Source of the DNA: a virus
Virus record (IMG/VR): IMGVR_UViG_3300010885_023486
Coordinates: 1-32,947 of that record
Strand: one strand, 5' to 3'
Length of the DNA: 32,947 nt
The notes below the pieces were generated by a model. That model did no database searches. It was not told the DNA's origin and worked only from the letters and a program-made list of their open reading frames with translations. This document shows, in pieces, positions 9,086-18,056 of this stretch. The stretch's first letter is position 1. Every line of letters starts with the position of its first letter. Both the position numbers and the translations under genes were made by a program.

Positions 9086-10653
9086 CAGGTTCCCCCTCGG
9101 CGGCCCATGGCAAATGCTTGCACTTCGGCCCGTGAATACAGGGCGTCGGCTTCGCCTGAATCCACGATCGTCAAGTCAATCCACTCCCCACGGTCAGCCA
9201 ATGGGACACGAAAGACTGCTGCGTTGGTCACTGCAAGGCTCGTTGCATCGATGGCATAGCTACCGCTACCCGACTGGGTGACCCATTCGACAGACACCGT
9301 ATCAGTGCCACGAGGATCCATGAGGAGATAGCCCCACCGATAGGCCTTCTCGTTCATCGGGTCGCCAGCAAAGAATCGGTGTGGCTGGACACTCATGGTG
9401 AACGAGGTGCCGCCCGTATAGTTCACGGTTAGGTTGTCGAGGTATGCCCCGTCGGCATCACAGAGCGTGACCCACCCACTCGCATCGCCACGTAGGATCA
9501 GGAACCGACCCTCGTTGTCCTCAGACTCAAAGTGACAGGTAGTTGCTGGGGAGAGATAGCCAGCATCCCACGGACCCGACCAGGCATTGAGTCGGTAGTT
9601 GTAAACCATGATCCCAACATCCGGGACAAACCACCGGATCTCATGGTAGTTACGGGCATGAACCCCACGGACGCCAGCAACGGTATCCCCATCCCAGCCG
9701 CGCACAATACTATCGATCGGAGCGGAAATAGATTCGGGTGGGGTATGCTCACTCACCCGATAGAATCCATTGGGCCCAAGAAAATACACCTGCCCAGACA
9801 CTTCAACAATGGAGAAGGCATTGGTCGTACCGACTTCACTCGTAATGCCCGTCGCACCAGCAGCGATCGCAATGTCATCCTGAGTAAAGCCCGTCCAACG
9901 CGAGATGCCGCTGCGGTGGAAGATCATCAGGCTTGATCCACTGACCGCAAGGCCGGTGGTCACCTGATCGCCAAAGGTACGGATGATGGCTTCTCCACCA
10001 CCGCTCGCGCCAACCCCCAGTGTATCTCCGTCGTTCAGCTCAGAGTAGTACACACTCTGATTCGTGCCCGTCACCCCAAAGAGGCGCTGGTTATAGACGG
10101 CAATCTGCGTGACACTTGGGGTACTTGCCAGGTTCAGCTCGAGTGTCGTCCCATCCCATCGGTTGAGCGGCCCACCATCTGCGATATACATACACTCGGT
10201 ATCCGCAGGAGCGGTGTACAAAAAGCTGGCAAAGTCTGGGGTGCCCGTGGTGGCAAGGCCATTCCCCTGGGAAACGAATGGGGTGACGGTCGACTCCGAG
10301 AACAGCGTCAGGCTGTCCTCTGTCGTGAGTTCGTCTCCAGCACTAGTGGAAAAGCTAAACAGGGTCGACGGCGACGAGAATCCCGACGCATAGAGGTAGC
10401 CATTCTGGACTACCATAATCTTCGAGTTGGTCACCCGATACCAGGTGGTCCCATTCTGGATAGCCTGGCCGCCACCAAGGGCCGCCAATGTCAGCCGGAC
10501 AGTCCCCAGTCGTTTCCCAGCGCCACCAAACTCCGAGAGGCGCACATTCGTCGCGTCCCGGACCTGATTGGGCTGCATCTGTGACGGGTCAGCTGTCACG
10601 TTCAGGCCACCACCAAATGATGGCTGGGCGTCAGCCACGGTAGGACGGCCCAC
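9085..10653 (-). CDS. Tail nozzle/hub protein, podoviral gp10/gp12-like (522 aa)
   Basis: 522 residues from a GTG start immediately after the upstream TAA, with GGGAG about ten bases before it. The N-terminus has a pattern typical of podoviral nozzle and stabilisation proteins: a P-S-F-x-G-G-L opening, then a D-A-T-N-V stretch and G-x-G-K-R-L-G at about residues 32-50. The rest is beta-rich with many Gly, Ser, Thr and aromatic residues, consistent with a beta-propeller-like platform. In podoviruses this protein forms the distal tail tube below the adaptor and is essential for a closed, infectious particle. Length is close to the usual 450-600. Assignment is by pattern and position, not by search. 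Confidence 0.68.
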   Translation of the reverse strand: MGRPTVADAQPSFGGGLNVTADPSQMQPNQVRDATNVRLSEFGGAGKRLGTVRLTLAALGGGQAIQNGTTWYRVTNSKIMVVQNGYLYASGFSSPSTLFSFSTSAGDELTTEDSLTLFSESTVTPFVSQGNGLATTGTPDFASFLYTAPADTECMYIADGGPLNRWDGTTLELNLASTPSVTQIAVYNQRLFGVTGTNQSVYYSELNDGDTLGVGASGGGEAIIRTFGDQVTTGLAVSGSSLMIFHRSGISRWTGFTQDDIAIAAGATGITSEVGTTNAFSIVEVSGQVYFLGPNGFYRVSEHTPPESISAPIDSIVRGWDGDTVAGVRGVHARNYHEIRWFVPDVGIMVYNYRLNAWSGPWDAGYLSPATTCHFESEDNEGRFLILRGDASGWVTLCDADGAYLDNLTVNYTGGTSFTMSVQPHRFFAGDPMNEKAYRWGYLLMDPRGTDTVSVEWVTQSGSGSYAIDATSLAVTNAAVFRVPLADRGEWIDLTIVDSGEADALYSRAEVQAFAMGRRGGT

Positions 10654-11340
10654 TTAGGCTCCCGCCCATTCGTGGGCGTTGTCCGGATAGTCGAGCAGCG
10701 TCGGTGTGACCGTCTGTCGGCGGATATCGTCAAGGAGCAGCTTGCGGGTATCGCTGGCCAGCCCCTTCAGCATTGCCGCAGCTTCCGGCTCAGCCCCACC
10801 CTTCAGCAGCAGTGTAGCCGCGGCTTCATAGCAGGGCAGGAGATATGAGGCCGATGGGAAGTTGATCACACTCGTGCCGCTTGCAAGGTCCGAGAGCATG
10901 GTAGGCTTGTAGTTGACCGACACGGTGAGCGCCAAGCCCGACTGTACCGGCAGCACCTGAATCGCTTCAAGGCCAGCCCGATAATAGAGACGGGGCCGGA
11001 GATACACCGCCGTGGACGTCGTAGCCAACGGGACGTGGCGGAACTGTGTCTCCCCATACAGCTGCGCCCCATCATTCATCGACAGGATCCGGTAGAAGTT
11101 CTTCTGGGAATCGCCCGTCCCGGTACGCAACGCACTCGGATCGACGACTCCGTTTGCATCCGTGACCACCGACACGCTATTGAACGTGTAGTAGGGTGTC
11201 GCGTTCAGCAGGTTGGACCACTCGGTATCATAGGTATTGTCGAGCACGGACAACACCAAGGCGTCCGTCCACCGGGTAGAGCCTGCGGCATCCATAAACT
11301 GCCTGGTCGCTGCGATCAGTGCATCCCGCGTGACGCTCAT
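10654..11340 (-). CDS. Head-tail adaptor / tail tubular A-like protein (228 aa)
   Basis: 228 residues, helical at both ends (an N-terminal R-D-A-L-I-A-A-T-R-Q-F-M helix and a C-terminal helix with K-L-L-L-D-D-I-R-R) with a beta-rich middle. This arrangement and length suit podoviral adaptor proteins that link portal to nozzle. AGGGG lies about five bases before the ATG. It directly precedes the nozzle-like gene, the expected partner. I cannot name the family with certainty. Confidence 0.55.
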   Translation of the reverse strand: MSVTRDALIAATRQFMDAAGSTRWTDALVLSVLDNTYDTEWSNLLNATPYYTFNSVSVVTDANGVVDPSALRTGTGDSQKNFYRILSMNDGAQLYGETQFRHVPLATTSTAVYLRPRLYYRAGLEAIQVLPVQSGLALTVSVNYKPTMLSDLASGTSVINFPSASYLLPCYEAAATLLLKGGAEPEAAAMLKGLASDTRKLLLDDIRRQTVTPTLLDYPDNAHEWAGA

Positions 11341-11349
11341 TGTTGCCCC

Positions 11350-11802
11350 TTAGCTAATCGTCTTGTGGAGCGTACGCTTGCCCTTCTTTGCCACACGGTC
11401 ATCCCCAATGGGCGAACCAGAGCCCAGTACGGCCTGCAGAGCTTCATCCACCTGTGCTGCCGGAAGAACGTCTGTGTTATACCGACTCACATGTGCCAAC
11501 AAGTCCCGCGTCGAATCTTCCGTCGCCGTGCGAAGAAAGCGCTCGAGGTAGTTCGGAGCCTGGTCAATCGGACAGTCCAAAGGCAGCCAGCCCAAAATGC
11601 TGTAGCTGGCCCCACCACCAATCTCCTGCCGCTGCACCATACCCCAACGTCGATCATTCTCTGGCCATGCCATGGTGACCATCCAATGGGCAGGCGTCCC
11701 GATGTTGAACTTCAAATCCAACCCCGGATGCACCGCCTGCAGCCGCCGCCGAATCTCCGGCGACGGCTCAGGGGTTCCGGCGCTATTCAGAAGCAGCGCC
11801 AT
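11350..11802 (-). CDS. Unknown structural-region protein (150 aa)
   Basis: 150 residues with no recognised family. It contains a Trp-rich middle (W-M-V-T-M-A-W-P, then R-R-W-G-M-V), a helical stretch, and a basic C-terminus (K-K-G-K-R-T-L-H-K). It lies between the beta-rich 142-residue protein and the adaptor candidate, so a head-completion or connector role is plausible but unproven. Confidence 0.55.
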   Translation of the reverse strand: MALLLNSAGTPEPSPEIRRRLQAVHPGLDLKFNIGTPAHWMVTMAWPENDRRWGMVQRQEIGGGASYSILGWLPLDCPIDQAPNYLERFLRTATEDSTRDLLAHVSRYNTDVLPAAQVDEALQAVLGSGSPIGDDRVAKKGKRTLHKTIS

Positions 11803-11808
11803 ATTTGA

Positions 11809-12237
11809 TTACTGCCTAACCAACAGTTCCACGTTCACCGTCACATCGTCCGGTTGCACCGACACAACGCCCGTCGTCACAATCGTCACTCGAAGACTGT
11901 CCGCCGTGGTCAACGTTCGCTGAGCCTCAGTGGTGGTCGTCAGGAACGCAAACTGCAACGGCGTGTTTGCCGTCTGCGTGTTGATGTTGAGCGAACTCGT
12001 GAGGACGACCACCGTTGCGCCCGTTACTTTGGAGATGGTCGCCACGCACGAGGTAGCCGCCGTTGGGAACGTCTCCGCACAAAACGAAGCGCGGTTGATA
12101 ATACCGCTGGCGGGGAAACCGCCAAGGTTATGTGTCGCCGTACCAGCCGCCAGCACTCCGGTATTTAGCCAGCCGCCAATCGCAGTCGGCAGTGTGCCAA
12201 AACGTCCCGGTGTTGGAGCAAAGTTATTCAAAGGCAT
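11809..12237 (-). CDS. Beta-rich small virion protein, decoration candidate (142 aa)
   Basis: 142 residues dominated by Thr, Val, Ala and Ser with alternating hydrophobic residues, so almost certainly beta-structured. It lies directly downstream of the major capsid gene, the usual position of head decoration or head-fibre proteins. A GGAG sequence sits about seven bases before the ATG. Between the capsid stop and this start is a strong hairpin with a GCAA loop. Function is inferred only from composition and location. Confidence 0.55.
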   Translation of the reverse strand: MPLNNFAPTPGRFGTLPTAIGGWLNTGVLAAGTATHNLGGFPASGIINRASFCAETFPTAATSCVATISKVTGATVVVLTSSLNINTQTANTPLQFAFLTTTTEAQRTLTTADSLRVTIVTTGVVSVQPDDVTVNVELLVRQ

Positions 12238-12253
12238 TGAGAGTCTCCGACGT

Positions 12254-12281
12254 GTGGAGGGTAGGTTGCCCTACCCCCCAC
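12254..12281 (-). terminator. Hairpin with GCAA tetraloop after the capsid gene
   Basis: Bases 12254-12265 pair with 12270-12281 (12 bp, one mismatch). Read in the sense direction the loop is GCAA, a GNRA tetraloop closed by a G-C pair. It lies between the capsid stop and the next start. No U-tract follows, so it is more likely a weak terminator, a processing point or a stabiliser of the capsid mRNA than a full terminator. Confidence 0.5.
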
Positions 12282-12296
12282 GTTCGTCAGCAAGGG

Positions 12297-13610
12297 TTAG
12301 ACAACGTGCGTGTAACGCGCCGTGTCGGTGTAGCCCGTGATCGAGCCATGCGAGTTCCGCTGCAGGCAGGCCAGATTGCCATACCAGCCATAGGAGGTCT
12401 CGAAGGCATCACGGCCCTGCGTCCAACGCCACGGGCCTGCGCCTTCAAACTCCACAAAGCCCCAGTCCTTCGCGTCCACCCACGACAGCGACGGAATGTG
12501 GATCAGGTAAATCGTACCAGCCGGCACATAGTAGTCCTGTACCAGCGGGATACCACAGACGCTGATAGCCTTGTAGCCACCCTTGATCGTCGTGGAGAAC
12601 TCTGCCGAATCAAACCGGCGCTGACCAACCATCGACTCGATCAGCTTCTTGCCAACACCAGGCGTGGTCATAAGCAGGAAGTCCTGCGGACGCAGCATTG
12701 CATCCTTACCAGAACGGCCAGAGATACGCTGGATCAGATCCCAGATGTCGCTTTCCGTCGGCTGGCTGGCGTCCGGCGTGTCCGTACCAGCAACCATACG
12801 AATCGCATCCCAGATACCATACGTCGCCTGCGAAATGCTATGCAGCGAGGCATAGCTGCCACCACGGTTCGTGATGTTGATCAGGCCATTCATGGCCGAG
12901 TTGAACGACGTGTCCGACGCCGTGGCCTTCACCAGCTTATCCGCCGCCGCCATACCCGTAATCGCCGTCGTCAACGTCAGCGTCGAGTTGTCACCAGACA
13001 CCGAGATTGCCGAGATGTTCGAGCGACCCAGCACGGCGTCCGACGAGGACGTATCCAGTACGGCGATGTAATCACCGACCGACAGGAGCAGCGAACCCTG
13101 ACCAGCCGACGCAACGCCGTACGGCGAGGTCACGACAATGACGGTCGTGGAGGTCACCGAGCCAACCAGTGCCACAATACCATCGGCCTTGTTATGGAGC
13201 GCCTGCTGCATCAGCAGGGTCGAGGCATCCTTGATTTCTTCCATCGTCTTCTTGGCGATGGTCTGGAACGCGGCGTCCTTCGACTGCGTACCAACAAATG
13301 CCAGGCCGTCAATCTGACGGGTGGTGTATGCACGAACGACACCGACATTGCCCTGCACTTCAGTCGCCGTCGTGTCAGGCGGGAAGTAGCCTGCCGAGGA
13401 GAACGTTGCACCGGACGGACGACCAACAACGACATCGAAAAACACATTGTTCCCGCCCCAACGCATGTTGCGCGGGCCACCGGCCTTACCCTTGTTCAGC
13501 TGGGCAAGCAGCGGCGTGACGAGGTTCTGCACCTTCTCCCGGAACTGCGAATACACATTCTTTAGCAGACCGGTAAGTTCGGTATCGGTAATAACTGTGG
13601 GTGCTGGCAT
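12297..13610 (-). CDS. Major capsid protein
   Basis: 437 residues, the usual size for an HK97-fold coat protein. The N-terminal region (about residues 5-45) is helical, then comes a G-G-N-N-V-F-F-D-V-V-V stretch of the type seen at the start of the E-loop. The centre has Gly/Ser/Thr-rich beta segments and the last third contains A-I-S-V-C-G-I-P-L-V and Y-L-I-H-I-P. It lies directly downstream of the scaffold and portal genes, the canonical order. About 13 bases separate a short AGGA-containing leader from the ATG. Codon choice appears strongly biased, as expected for the most abundant virion protein. The HK97 fold is inference; position and size make the coat assignment strong. Confidence 0.8.
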   Translation of the reverse strand: MPAPTVITDTELTGLLKNVYSQFREKVQNLVTPLLAQLNKGKAGGPRNMRWGGNNVFFDVVVGRPSGATFSSAGYFPPDTTATEVQGNVGVVRAYTTRQIDGLAFVGTQSKDAAFQTIAKKTMEEIKDASTLLMQQALHNKADGIVALVGSVTSTTVIVVTSPYGVASAGQGSLLLSVGDYIAVLDTSSSDAVLGRSNISAISVSGDNSTLTLTTAITGMAAADKLVKATASDTSFNSAMNGLINITNRGGSYASLHSISQATYGIWDAIRMVAGTDTPDASQPTESDIWDLIQRISGRSGKDAMLRPQDFLLMTTPGVGKKLIESMVGQRRFDSAEFSTTIKGGYKAISVCGIPLVQDYYVPAGTIYLIHIPSLSWVDAKDWGFVEFEGAGPWRWTQGRDAFETSYGWYGNLACLQRNSHGSITGYTDTARYTHVV

Positions 13611-13635
13611 GTTCCTGTATTCCTAAAACAAAGGG

Positions 13636-14670
13636 TTAGCGAAGCTCAGCCAAGACGTAGGACATTGCGGATTCTACCGCATCATCCACCGACGTTGCTG
13701 GCTTCACCTTCTTCGCGTCATGCGAAGAGGTTGTCATTCCACGGGCTCCGGGCTTCAACATCTTCCCGACCTCCCGCTTAGCCTTCTGTGCTGAGACCTG
13801 TGCGGCCTCGACCTGCTTGTTCGCTGAGGCAGATGCTTGGGTGATTCGGGCCGTGCGGGTCCGATTGATCCGCTGCGCCCACGGCGTCAGTTCCTCGATG
13901 ATATACGTCCGCAGCTTGTCATAGTGCCTTGCCGGGACCATTCCATTTTCCATCAGGGGCATCGCCGCCGTAGCGAGATAGGCCCCGAGCTCATCGTCCG
14001 ACACTTCTGGCAGTGCCTGAGTAATCGCCTGCAGCGACGGAAGGATCTCCGCACTGTAGAATCGCTCTGCCTTGACCAACGCTGCTGCGTTCGTCTTCTC
14101 ATTACGAAGGTTGGTGTTCTCCTGGGCCAGCTGATGGTTCCGCATCTCAGGCGTATTGGCCTGTGCGTAGCGGTCCCGAGCGGCCAGGTACACATCTTCA
14201 TTGTCTAGCAACTGCTGCAGCTGCGATTCCCGCGTGTCAATCAGGGACTGCATCTCGGCAATCCGACTTGACGTTTCCTGTTCACGGACCGCATCACGCT
14301 CGTAGTTATACACGCCCATCTGGGCGAGCTTGACCACTTGATCGAGTCGGTCGACCCGCATCTTGCCGTTAGCCTTGTACTCCACCTGCAATGCCGGGGC
14401 TTCGATTTCTCCCGTGCTGTCGTAGAGGGCGAACGTGGATACGGCATCTGCTCCAATCGCTGGGATTGCCACATATCCGCTCGGGAGTGGGGCATCAACA
14501 GGCTCTGGGGCAGGGGCGTCGGATGACTCAGATACTGGGACAGCTTCCTCAGCGAGTGCATCGAGGTCGGGCTCAACTACTGGGGGTGCCTCTTCAGGCA
14601 ACATCCCCTCAAGTGAGGCGTTCGCGGCATCGTTGAGAGCAGTCGAAATATCTACTACGGACTCGGGCAT
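13636..14670 (-). CDS. Scaffolding protein
   Basis: 344 residues. The first ~62 are very acidic and Pro-rich; residues about 115-205 are Glu/Gln/Leu/Arg-rich and predict a long coiled coil; the C-terminus is basic (K-R-E-V-G-K-M-L-K, then K-K-V-K). Acidic N-terminus, central coiled coil and basic C-terminus are the hallmarks of phage scaffolding proteins, whose C-terminal helices bind the coat protein during procapsid assembly and are then removed. It sits between portal and coat genes. AAGGAG lies nine bases before the ATG. Confidence 0.75.
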   Translation of the reverse strand: MPESVVDISTALNDAANASLEGMLPEEAPPVVEPDLDALAEEAVPVSESSDAPAPEPVDAPLPSGYVAIPAIGADAVSTFALYDSTGEIEAPALQVEYKANGKMRVDRLDQVVKLAQMGVYNYERDAVREQETSSRIAEMQSLIDTRESQLQQLLDNEDVYLAARDRYAQANTPEMRNHQLAQENTNLRNEKTNAAALVKAERFYSAEILPSLQAITQALPEVSDDELGAYLATAAMPLMENGMVPARHYDKLRTYIIEELTPWAQRINRTRTARITQASASANKQVEAAQVSAQKAKREVGKMLKPGARGMTTSSHDAKKVKPATSVDDAVESAMSYVLAELR

Positions 14671-14680
14671 ACTGGGCTCC

Positions 14681-16906
14681 TTACTGCGGCGTCACTGCTT
14701 CTAGCTGCCGTGCGGCCTGCTCAGCATCGGGGGTGCCAGCCAACGACTGAACCATCGTCGGCGCGACCCCAATGGGCGGGTTCGTACTGCCTAGAGGCAT
14801 TTGACTCGGTGAGAGCGCGGGAACACTTGCGGTGGCCCCCGCAGAACCTTGGCCTTCTCCGGCACCGCCAGTCGGCGCTCCGGGCATAGGCCCACCCTGT
14901 TTTTGTGCTGCTTGATTTGCCAACTGGATCCACCGCGCATTAGCGTTGGCGATCACTGTTGGGTCCAGATCATCCTGCAAGAGAATGTCCCGCTCGAGCA
15001 CATCCTGATGGATGGACTCATTGTCCTGCCACCGCATTTCGGGCACGGCCAACCCTTGACGGATGGCGTCCGTGACCCGCTTGGCCCGTGCTTCCTGGTC
15101 TTCGTCTGGGCTCGAGATATCCCGCGCCACAGCAAACTGCTGGCGGCGGCGGTACTCCTTGACGTCGATAATCCCTGCCTGCAGCCAGTTGTCCAACAGG
15201 TAGAGCCGGAAGGCCATCGGCATCGGCATCATGGTTGCCGCCTCAACCTTCACATTGAGTGCGCCGTCGAGGTCCTTCCCTGTCACAGCTCGGGCAAGGT
15301 CAGGACGACCGGCCCCTACTGCACCAAGCGCACGGGGCATGTCATATCCCCACGCCATCATCGCCAAGCAGACCTTAGCCCAGTCCGTATAGGCCTGAGC
15401 GAGTGCCTGAACCGGAGGAGCGAAGACCCGCTCCAGCTGCTCACGGCTTGCAATAATGGCTCGACCTGACTCACCGGTAATCTGGCCACGGCTCACCGAG
15501 TTGTAGCCAGAGGCATCCTCAAAAGCCTGCTTCTCCAGTGCAAGGGCTTCCTTGACGTCCGTCCCAACCGAGAATCCGCTGACCGGCTGGATAGAGTCGC
15601 TCATGGCACCCGCACCACGAACCTCAATCATCGAGGTGACGCCACCCAAGAACGTTTCGGTCGAGATGGTATTCGGACGGGTCAGGAATCGGCCACCGGC
15701 ATTGACCCGGATGTTCTCAATCCACTTGGACAACAGGGCGTTGATCCGCATCTGGTGATCAATCCACTGTTCCATCACCGGACGCGGGAAATAGCTCGGA
15801 TCGCTCGACCCATCCCGTACCGGGACCACGGGGATTGAGCCAAACAGCAACTCCGTCGGCCCAAAGACCGCCGTGCTGCCGACAATCACGATCTGCAGCC
15901 CACCGGGGAGGATATCAGGCTGTGGTGCGACGTAGAGCGTAAAGCGTTCGGTTGTTTCCTGGTCACGGAGCCGGTCCCCTTCACCAACCACCGTCTGCGA
16001 CAGCACCCACGCGCCCATTCCGGACTCACCAGTCGTTGCCGTCTGGTGTCCCTGGGCGAGTTCCTGATTTGAGGCCTGCAATCCCGTGATACCGTAGCGG
16101 TAGGCCGCCTCAGACGAAGGAATCACCTCTCGAATCAGCACCCACGATGGAGCCCGGGTGGCTGTTGCATCTGGCGACACCCGCACCTGCTCCACGCGGA
16201 GGGTCTGAATGTTGATATCACCCAGCGGAGCCTGTTCGCCAGCCTTATTCCCCAGGCGATCGTCCCACGGACCGCGATCTGCGTCCCAATAGGTGTGCCA
16301 GAAGGCCACGCCGTCCGTCTGCGCCCAGTAGGACGCCTCGCGGGACATGCGATCCATCTGCAGCTGGTCATATTGATACTCACACGCCAGCTGCTGGGCC
16401 TGTGCCTTCCGCTTATCCTCGGGATCCGAGGTCATCGGCTGGATAGCAAAGCCAGGTCGCTGGTCCATCATCACCTGCAAGCGCTGGTCGAGCGCCTTGT
16501 TGATCAAGTTGTACACAATCCGCGCCGATTCCCGGGGGCGGAGGGGCTCACGCCACGGGCCAAGCCCGTTCGCACTCACCCACTGCTGCCCACCACGGAA
16601 CAACCGGTTCCGTTCCACCAAGTGCAGGTGCATCGAGACTGCACCACGGCGACTGCCCCACAGACTCCGGACCCAATCTGCCCATGCACTGTCTTCAGGC
16701 TGGACATCTTCCCCAAACGTCAGGGGGCACTGGTCTCCCAGCAAGGCTTTGAGCAACGCGGTGCGCTGCTCCTCCTCTGACCGCCCATCATCCTGCGGTG
16801 GGTTGGGCATGGTCTGGTCATTCGCCGTCGGCTGTGGAGCCGCCCCACCAGCAAGGGCTTGGTCTACCATCTGCTGCATCGCCGCTTCGTCAAATGGTGC
16901 GGTCAC
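14681..16906 (-). CDS. Portal protein (podoviral type, 741 aa)
   Basis: 741 residues from a GTG start in a GTGA overlap with the upstream gene. The size fits large P22-type portals (about 725). Residues about 115-230 read as the portal core: R-I-V-Y-N-L-I-N-K, an M-M-D-Q-R-P-G-F stretch, and D-G-V-A-F-W-H-T-Y-W-D, a pattern common in this family. The C-terminal ~150 residues are Pro/Gly/Gln-rich. The portal forms the dodecameric DNA entry ring, binds the terminase and nucleates procapsid assembly. The following scaffold and coat genes support the call. Confidence 0.78.
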   Translation of the reverse strand: MTAPFDEAAMQQMVDQALAGGAAPQPTANDQTMPNPPQDDGRSEEEQRTALLKALLGDQCPLTFGEDVQPEDSAWADWVRSLWGSRRGAVSMHLHLVERNRLFRGGQQWVSANGLGPWREPLRPRESARIVYNLINKALDQRLQVMMDQRPGFAIQPMTSDPEDKRKAQAQQLACEYQYDQLQMDRMSREASYWAQTDGVAFWHTYWDADRGPWDDRLGNKAGEQAPLGDINIQTLRVEQVRVSPDATATRAPSWVLIREVIPSSEAAYRYGITGLQASNQELAQGHQTATTGESGMGAWVLSQTVVGEGDRLRDQETTERFTLYVAPQPDILPGGLQIVIVGSTAVFGPTELLFGSIPVVPVRDGSSDPSYFPRPVMEQWIDHQMRINALLSKWIENIRVNAGGRFLTRPNTISTETFLGGVTSMIEVRGAGAMSDSIQPVSGFSVGTDVKEALALEKQAFEDASGYNSVSRGQITGESGRAIIASREQLERVFAPPVQALAQAYTDWAKVCLAMMAWGYDMPRALGAVGAGRPDLARAVTGKDLDGALNVKVEAATMMPMPMAFRLYLLDNWLQAGIIDVKEYRRRQQFAVARDISSPDEDQEARAKRVTDAIRQGLAVPEMRWQDNESIHQDVLERDILLQDDLDPTVIANANARWIQLANQAAQKQGGPMPGAPTGGAGEGQGSAGATASVPALSPSQMPLGSTNPPIGVAPTMVQSLAGTPDAEQAARQLEAVTPQ

Positions 16907-17172
16907 GGCATTACTCCAATCCCAAGGGCGCGACGGGTCTTATTCCAATCTTGACCGACGCTCAGGTACTTCTCTCGTGCGACCTGCAAGTGTTCGTCCT
17001 GCGCCCACGGTTCCGACTGTTCGGACGACCATGCAATGATGTCATCTGGAAATGCGACATGCACGGCAGCCGCCGCTTTCCCTGGCACGACTGGAGCAAA
17101 GAGCGCAACAATCGGCGCAAAGCGCCAGACCGCATACGCAAAGACTGCCGGCCAGAGAATCTGTCCAATCAC
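16903..17172 (-). CDS. Small protein with N-terminal membrane segment (89 aa)
   Basis: 89 residues starting at a GTG in a GTGA overlap with the gene before, and ending in a GTGA with the portal gene. Residues about 5-29 are strongly hydrophobic with two Trp, suggesting one membrane span or signal anchor; the rest is soluble and charged. Coupling on both sides argues it is real. Function unknown. Confidence 0.55.
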   Translation of the reverse strand: MIGQILWPAVFAYAVWRFAPIVALFAPVVPGKAAAAVHVAFPDDIIAWSSEQSEPWAQDEHLQVAREKYLSVGQDWNKTRRALGIGVMP

Positions 17173-17801
17173 AGTGCGCCAGCCAGCATCGGGTCTGCTG
17201 CGACCGGAGCAATCTGGAAATCATATATCCGCTTCACGGTCTGCAACGGACCCAAGACATTGATGACTTCCGACTGCGACGAGCCGGGAGTCAGGGTCGC
17301 CTTCCGGTTCTCCAGTTCCAGCATAAGGCTGTGCGCCTGATGCGTGTTCGGACTGGTCGTGTCAAAGGAGCCATTATCCAGCTCACCCTTCAGTTGGCTC
17401 CACATCTGAATCTCGCGCACCCGATCACGGGCCACCTGCTCCATCGAAGCCTGTCCCCATTCCGCTTCATCCAAGTCCACCTTCGCTTCCGCAGCGTCCA
17501 GTGGATCAGTCGAGTCCACGATCTTTGCCGCCAGCCGTTCCCGCTTGATGGCGTTTCGGCGCATATCAAACGAGAGCGAGACCAGATTGTCCAGCATCAC
17601 GGTTTGTTCCCGAATACACTGCCAGTACTTGCTGGCATTCGTCGGGTGTGAACCATCGTTGAGCACCGAGATCCGCGCTTCCGTATCGGTACGGAATACT
17701 TGCCGCTTGGTCCACGCATCACGAAGCTCGTCCGCGAGATGCACAACCGCCTGACGGTCGAGGTCACTCAAGACCGCAAGGGCTGGGGCAAGATCGTTCA
17801 T
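17169..17801 (-). CDS. Unknown helical protein upstream of the portal gene (210 aa)
   Basis: 210 residues, mostly predicted helix, with alternating acidic and basic residues (about residues 70-135) typical of coiled coils. It lies between the fibre array and the portal gene and is joined to its neighbours by four-base stop/start overlaps. No family is recognised; an assembly or connector role is only a guess from position. Confidence 0.6.
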   Translation of the reverse strand: MNDLAPALAVLSDLDRQAVVHLADELRDAWTKRQVFRTDTEARISVLNDGSHPTNASKYWQCIREQTVMLDNLVSLSFDMRRNAIKRERLAAKIVDSTDPLDAAEAKVDLDEAEWGQASMEQVARDRVREIQMWSQLKGELDNGSFDTTSPNTHQAHSLMLELENRKATLTPGSSQSEVINVLGPLQTVKRIYDFQIAPVAADPMLAGAL

Positions 17802-18052
17802 GCCAGCACCGGCGCAACAACAGGCTTGCCTTCAGGGTCTACTTTCCCTTCACACGCCGCATCAACCAACGCCTGTGCTGCGGCTTTGGTGCTTACCGCA
17901 AGGTCATTCCGTGTAATCCACGCCGTTGCTGCCGCCGAGCCATCCACGACCCACACATCAGCAGGGAAGCCCTCGACCTCGAACGCTTCGCGGTCGGGAT
18001 GGGTGATGAAGCCAATGCCTGTGTTCAGGCCGATCGCGTACTGGTTTGCCAT
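17798..18052 (-). CDS. Small unknown protein after the fibre genes (84 aa)
   Basis: The reading frame is open further upstream, but the ATG at 18052 (M-A-N-Q-Y-A-I-G) lies four bases after the stop of the third fibre gene and is the likely start. This gives 84 residues. The sequence contains D-V-W-V-V-D-G-S and a C-terminal K-P-V-V-A-P-V. Possibly a small fibre-associated or assembly protein; no family is recognised. Confidence 0.55.
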   Translation of the reverse strand: MANQYAIGLNTGIGFITHPDREAFEVEGFPADVWVVDGSAAATAWITRNDLAVSTKAAAQALVDAACEGKVDPEGKPVVAPVLA

Positions 18053-18056
18053 AGGA

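Noticed and set aside
11035-11808. 257-codon plus-strand frame over the connector genes
   Set aside because: Antisense to two coupled genes with good starts; sequence is Arg/His/Pro-rich and unlike a protein family.
12132-13565. 477-codon open frame on the plus strand opposite the capsid gene
   Set aside because: It lies exactly antisense to a well supported, codon-biased capsid gene; its product is Arg-rich with no recognisable domain. A by-product of biased codons on the other strand.
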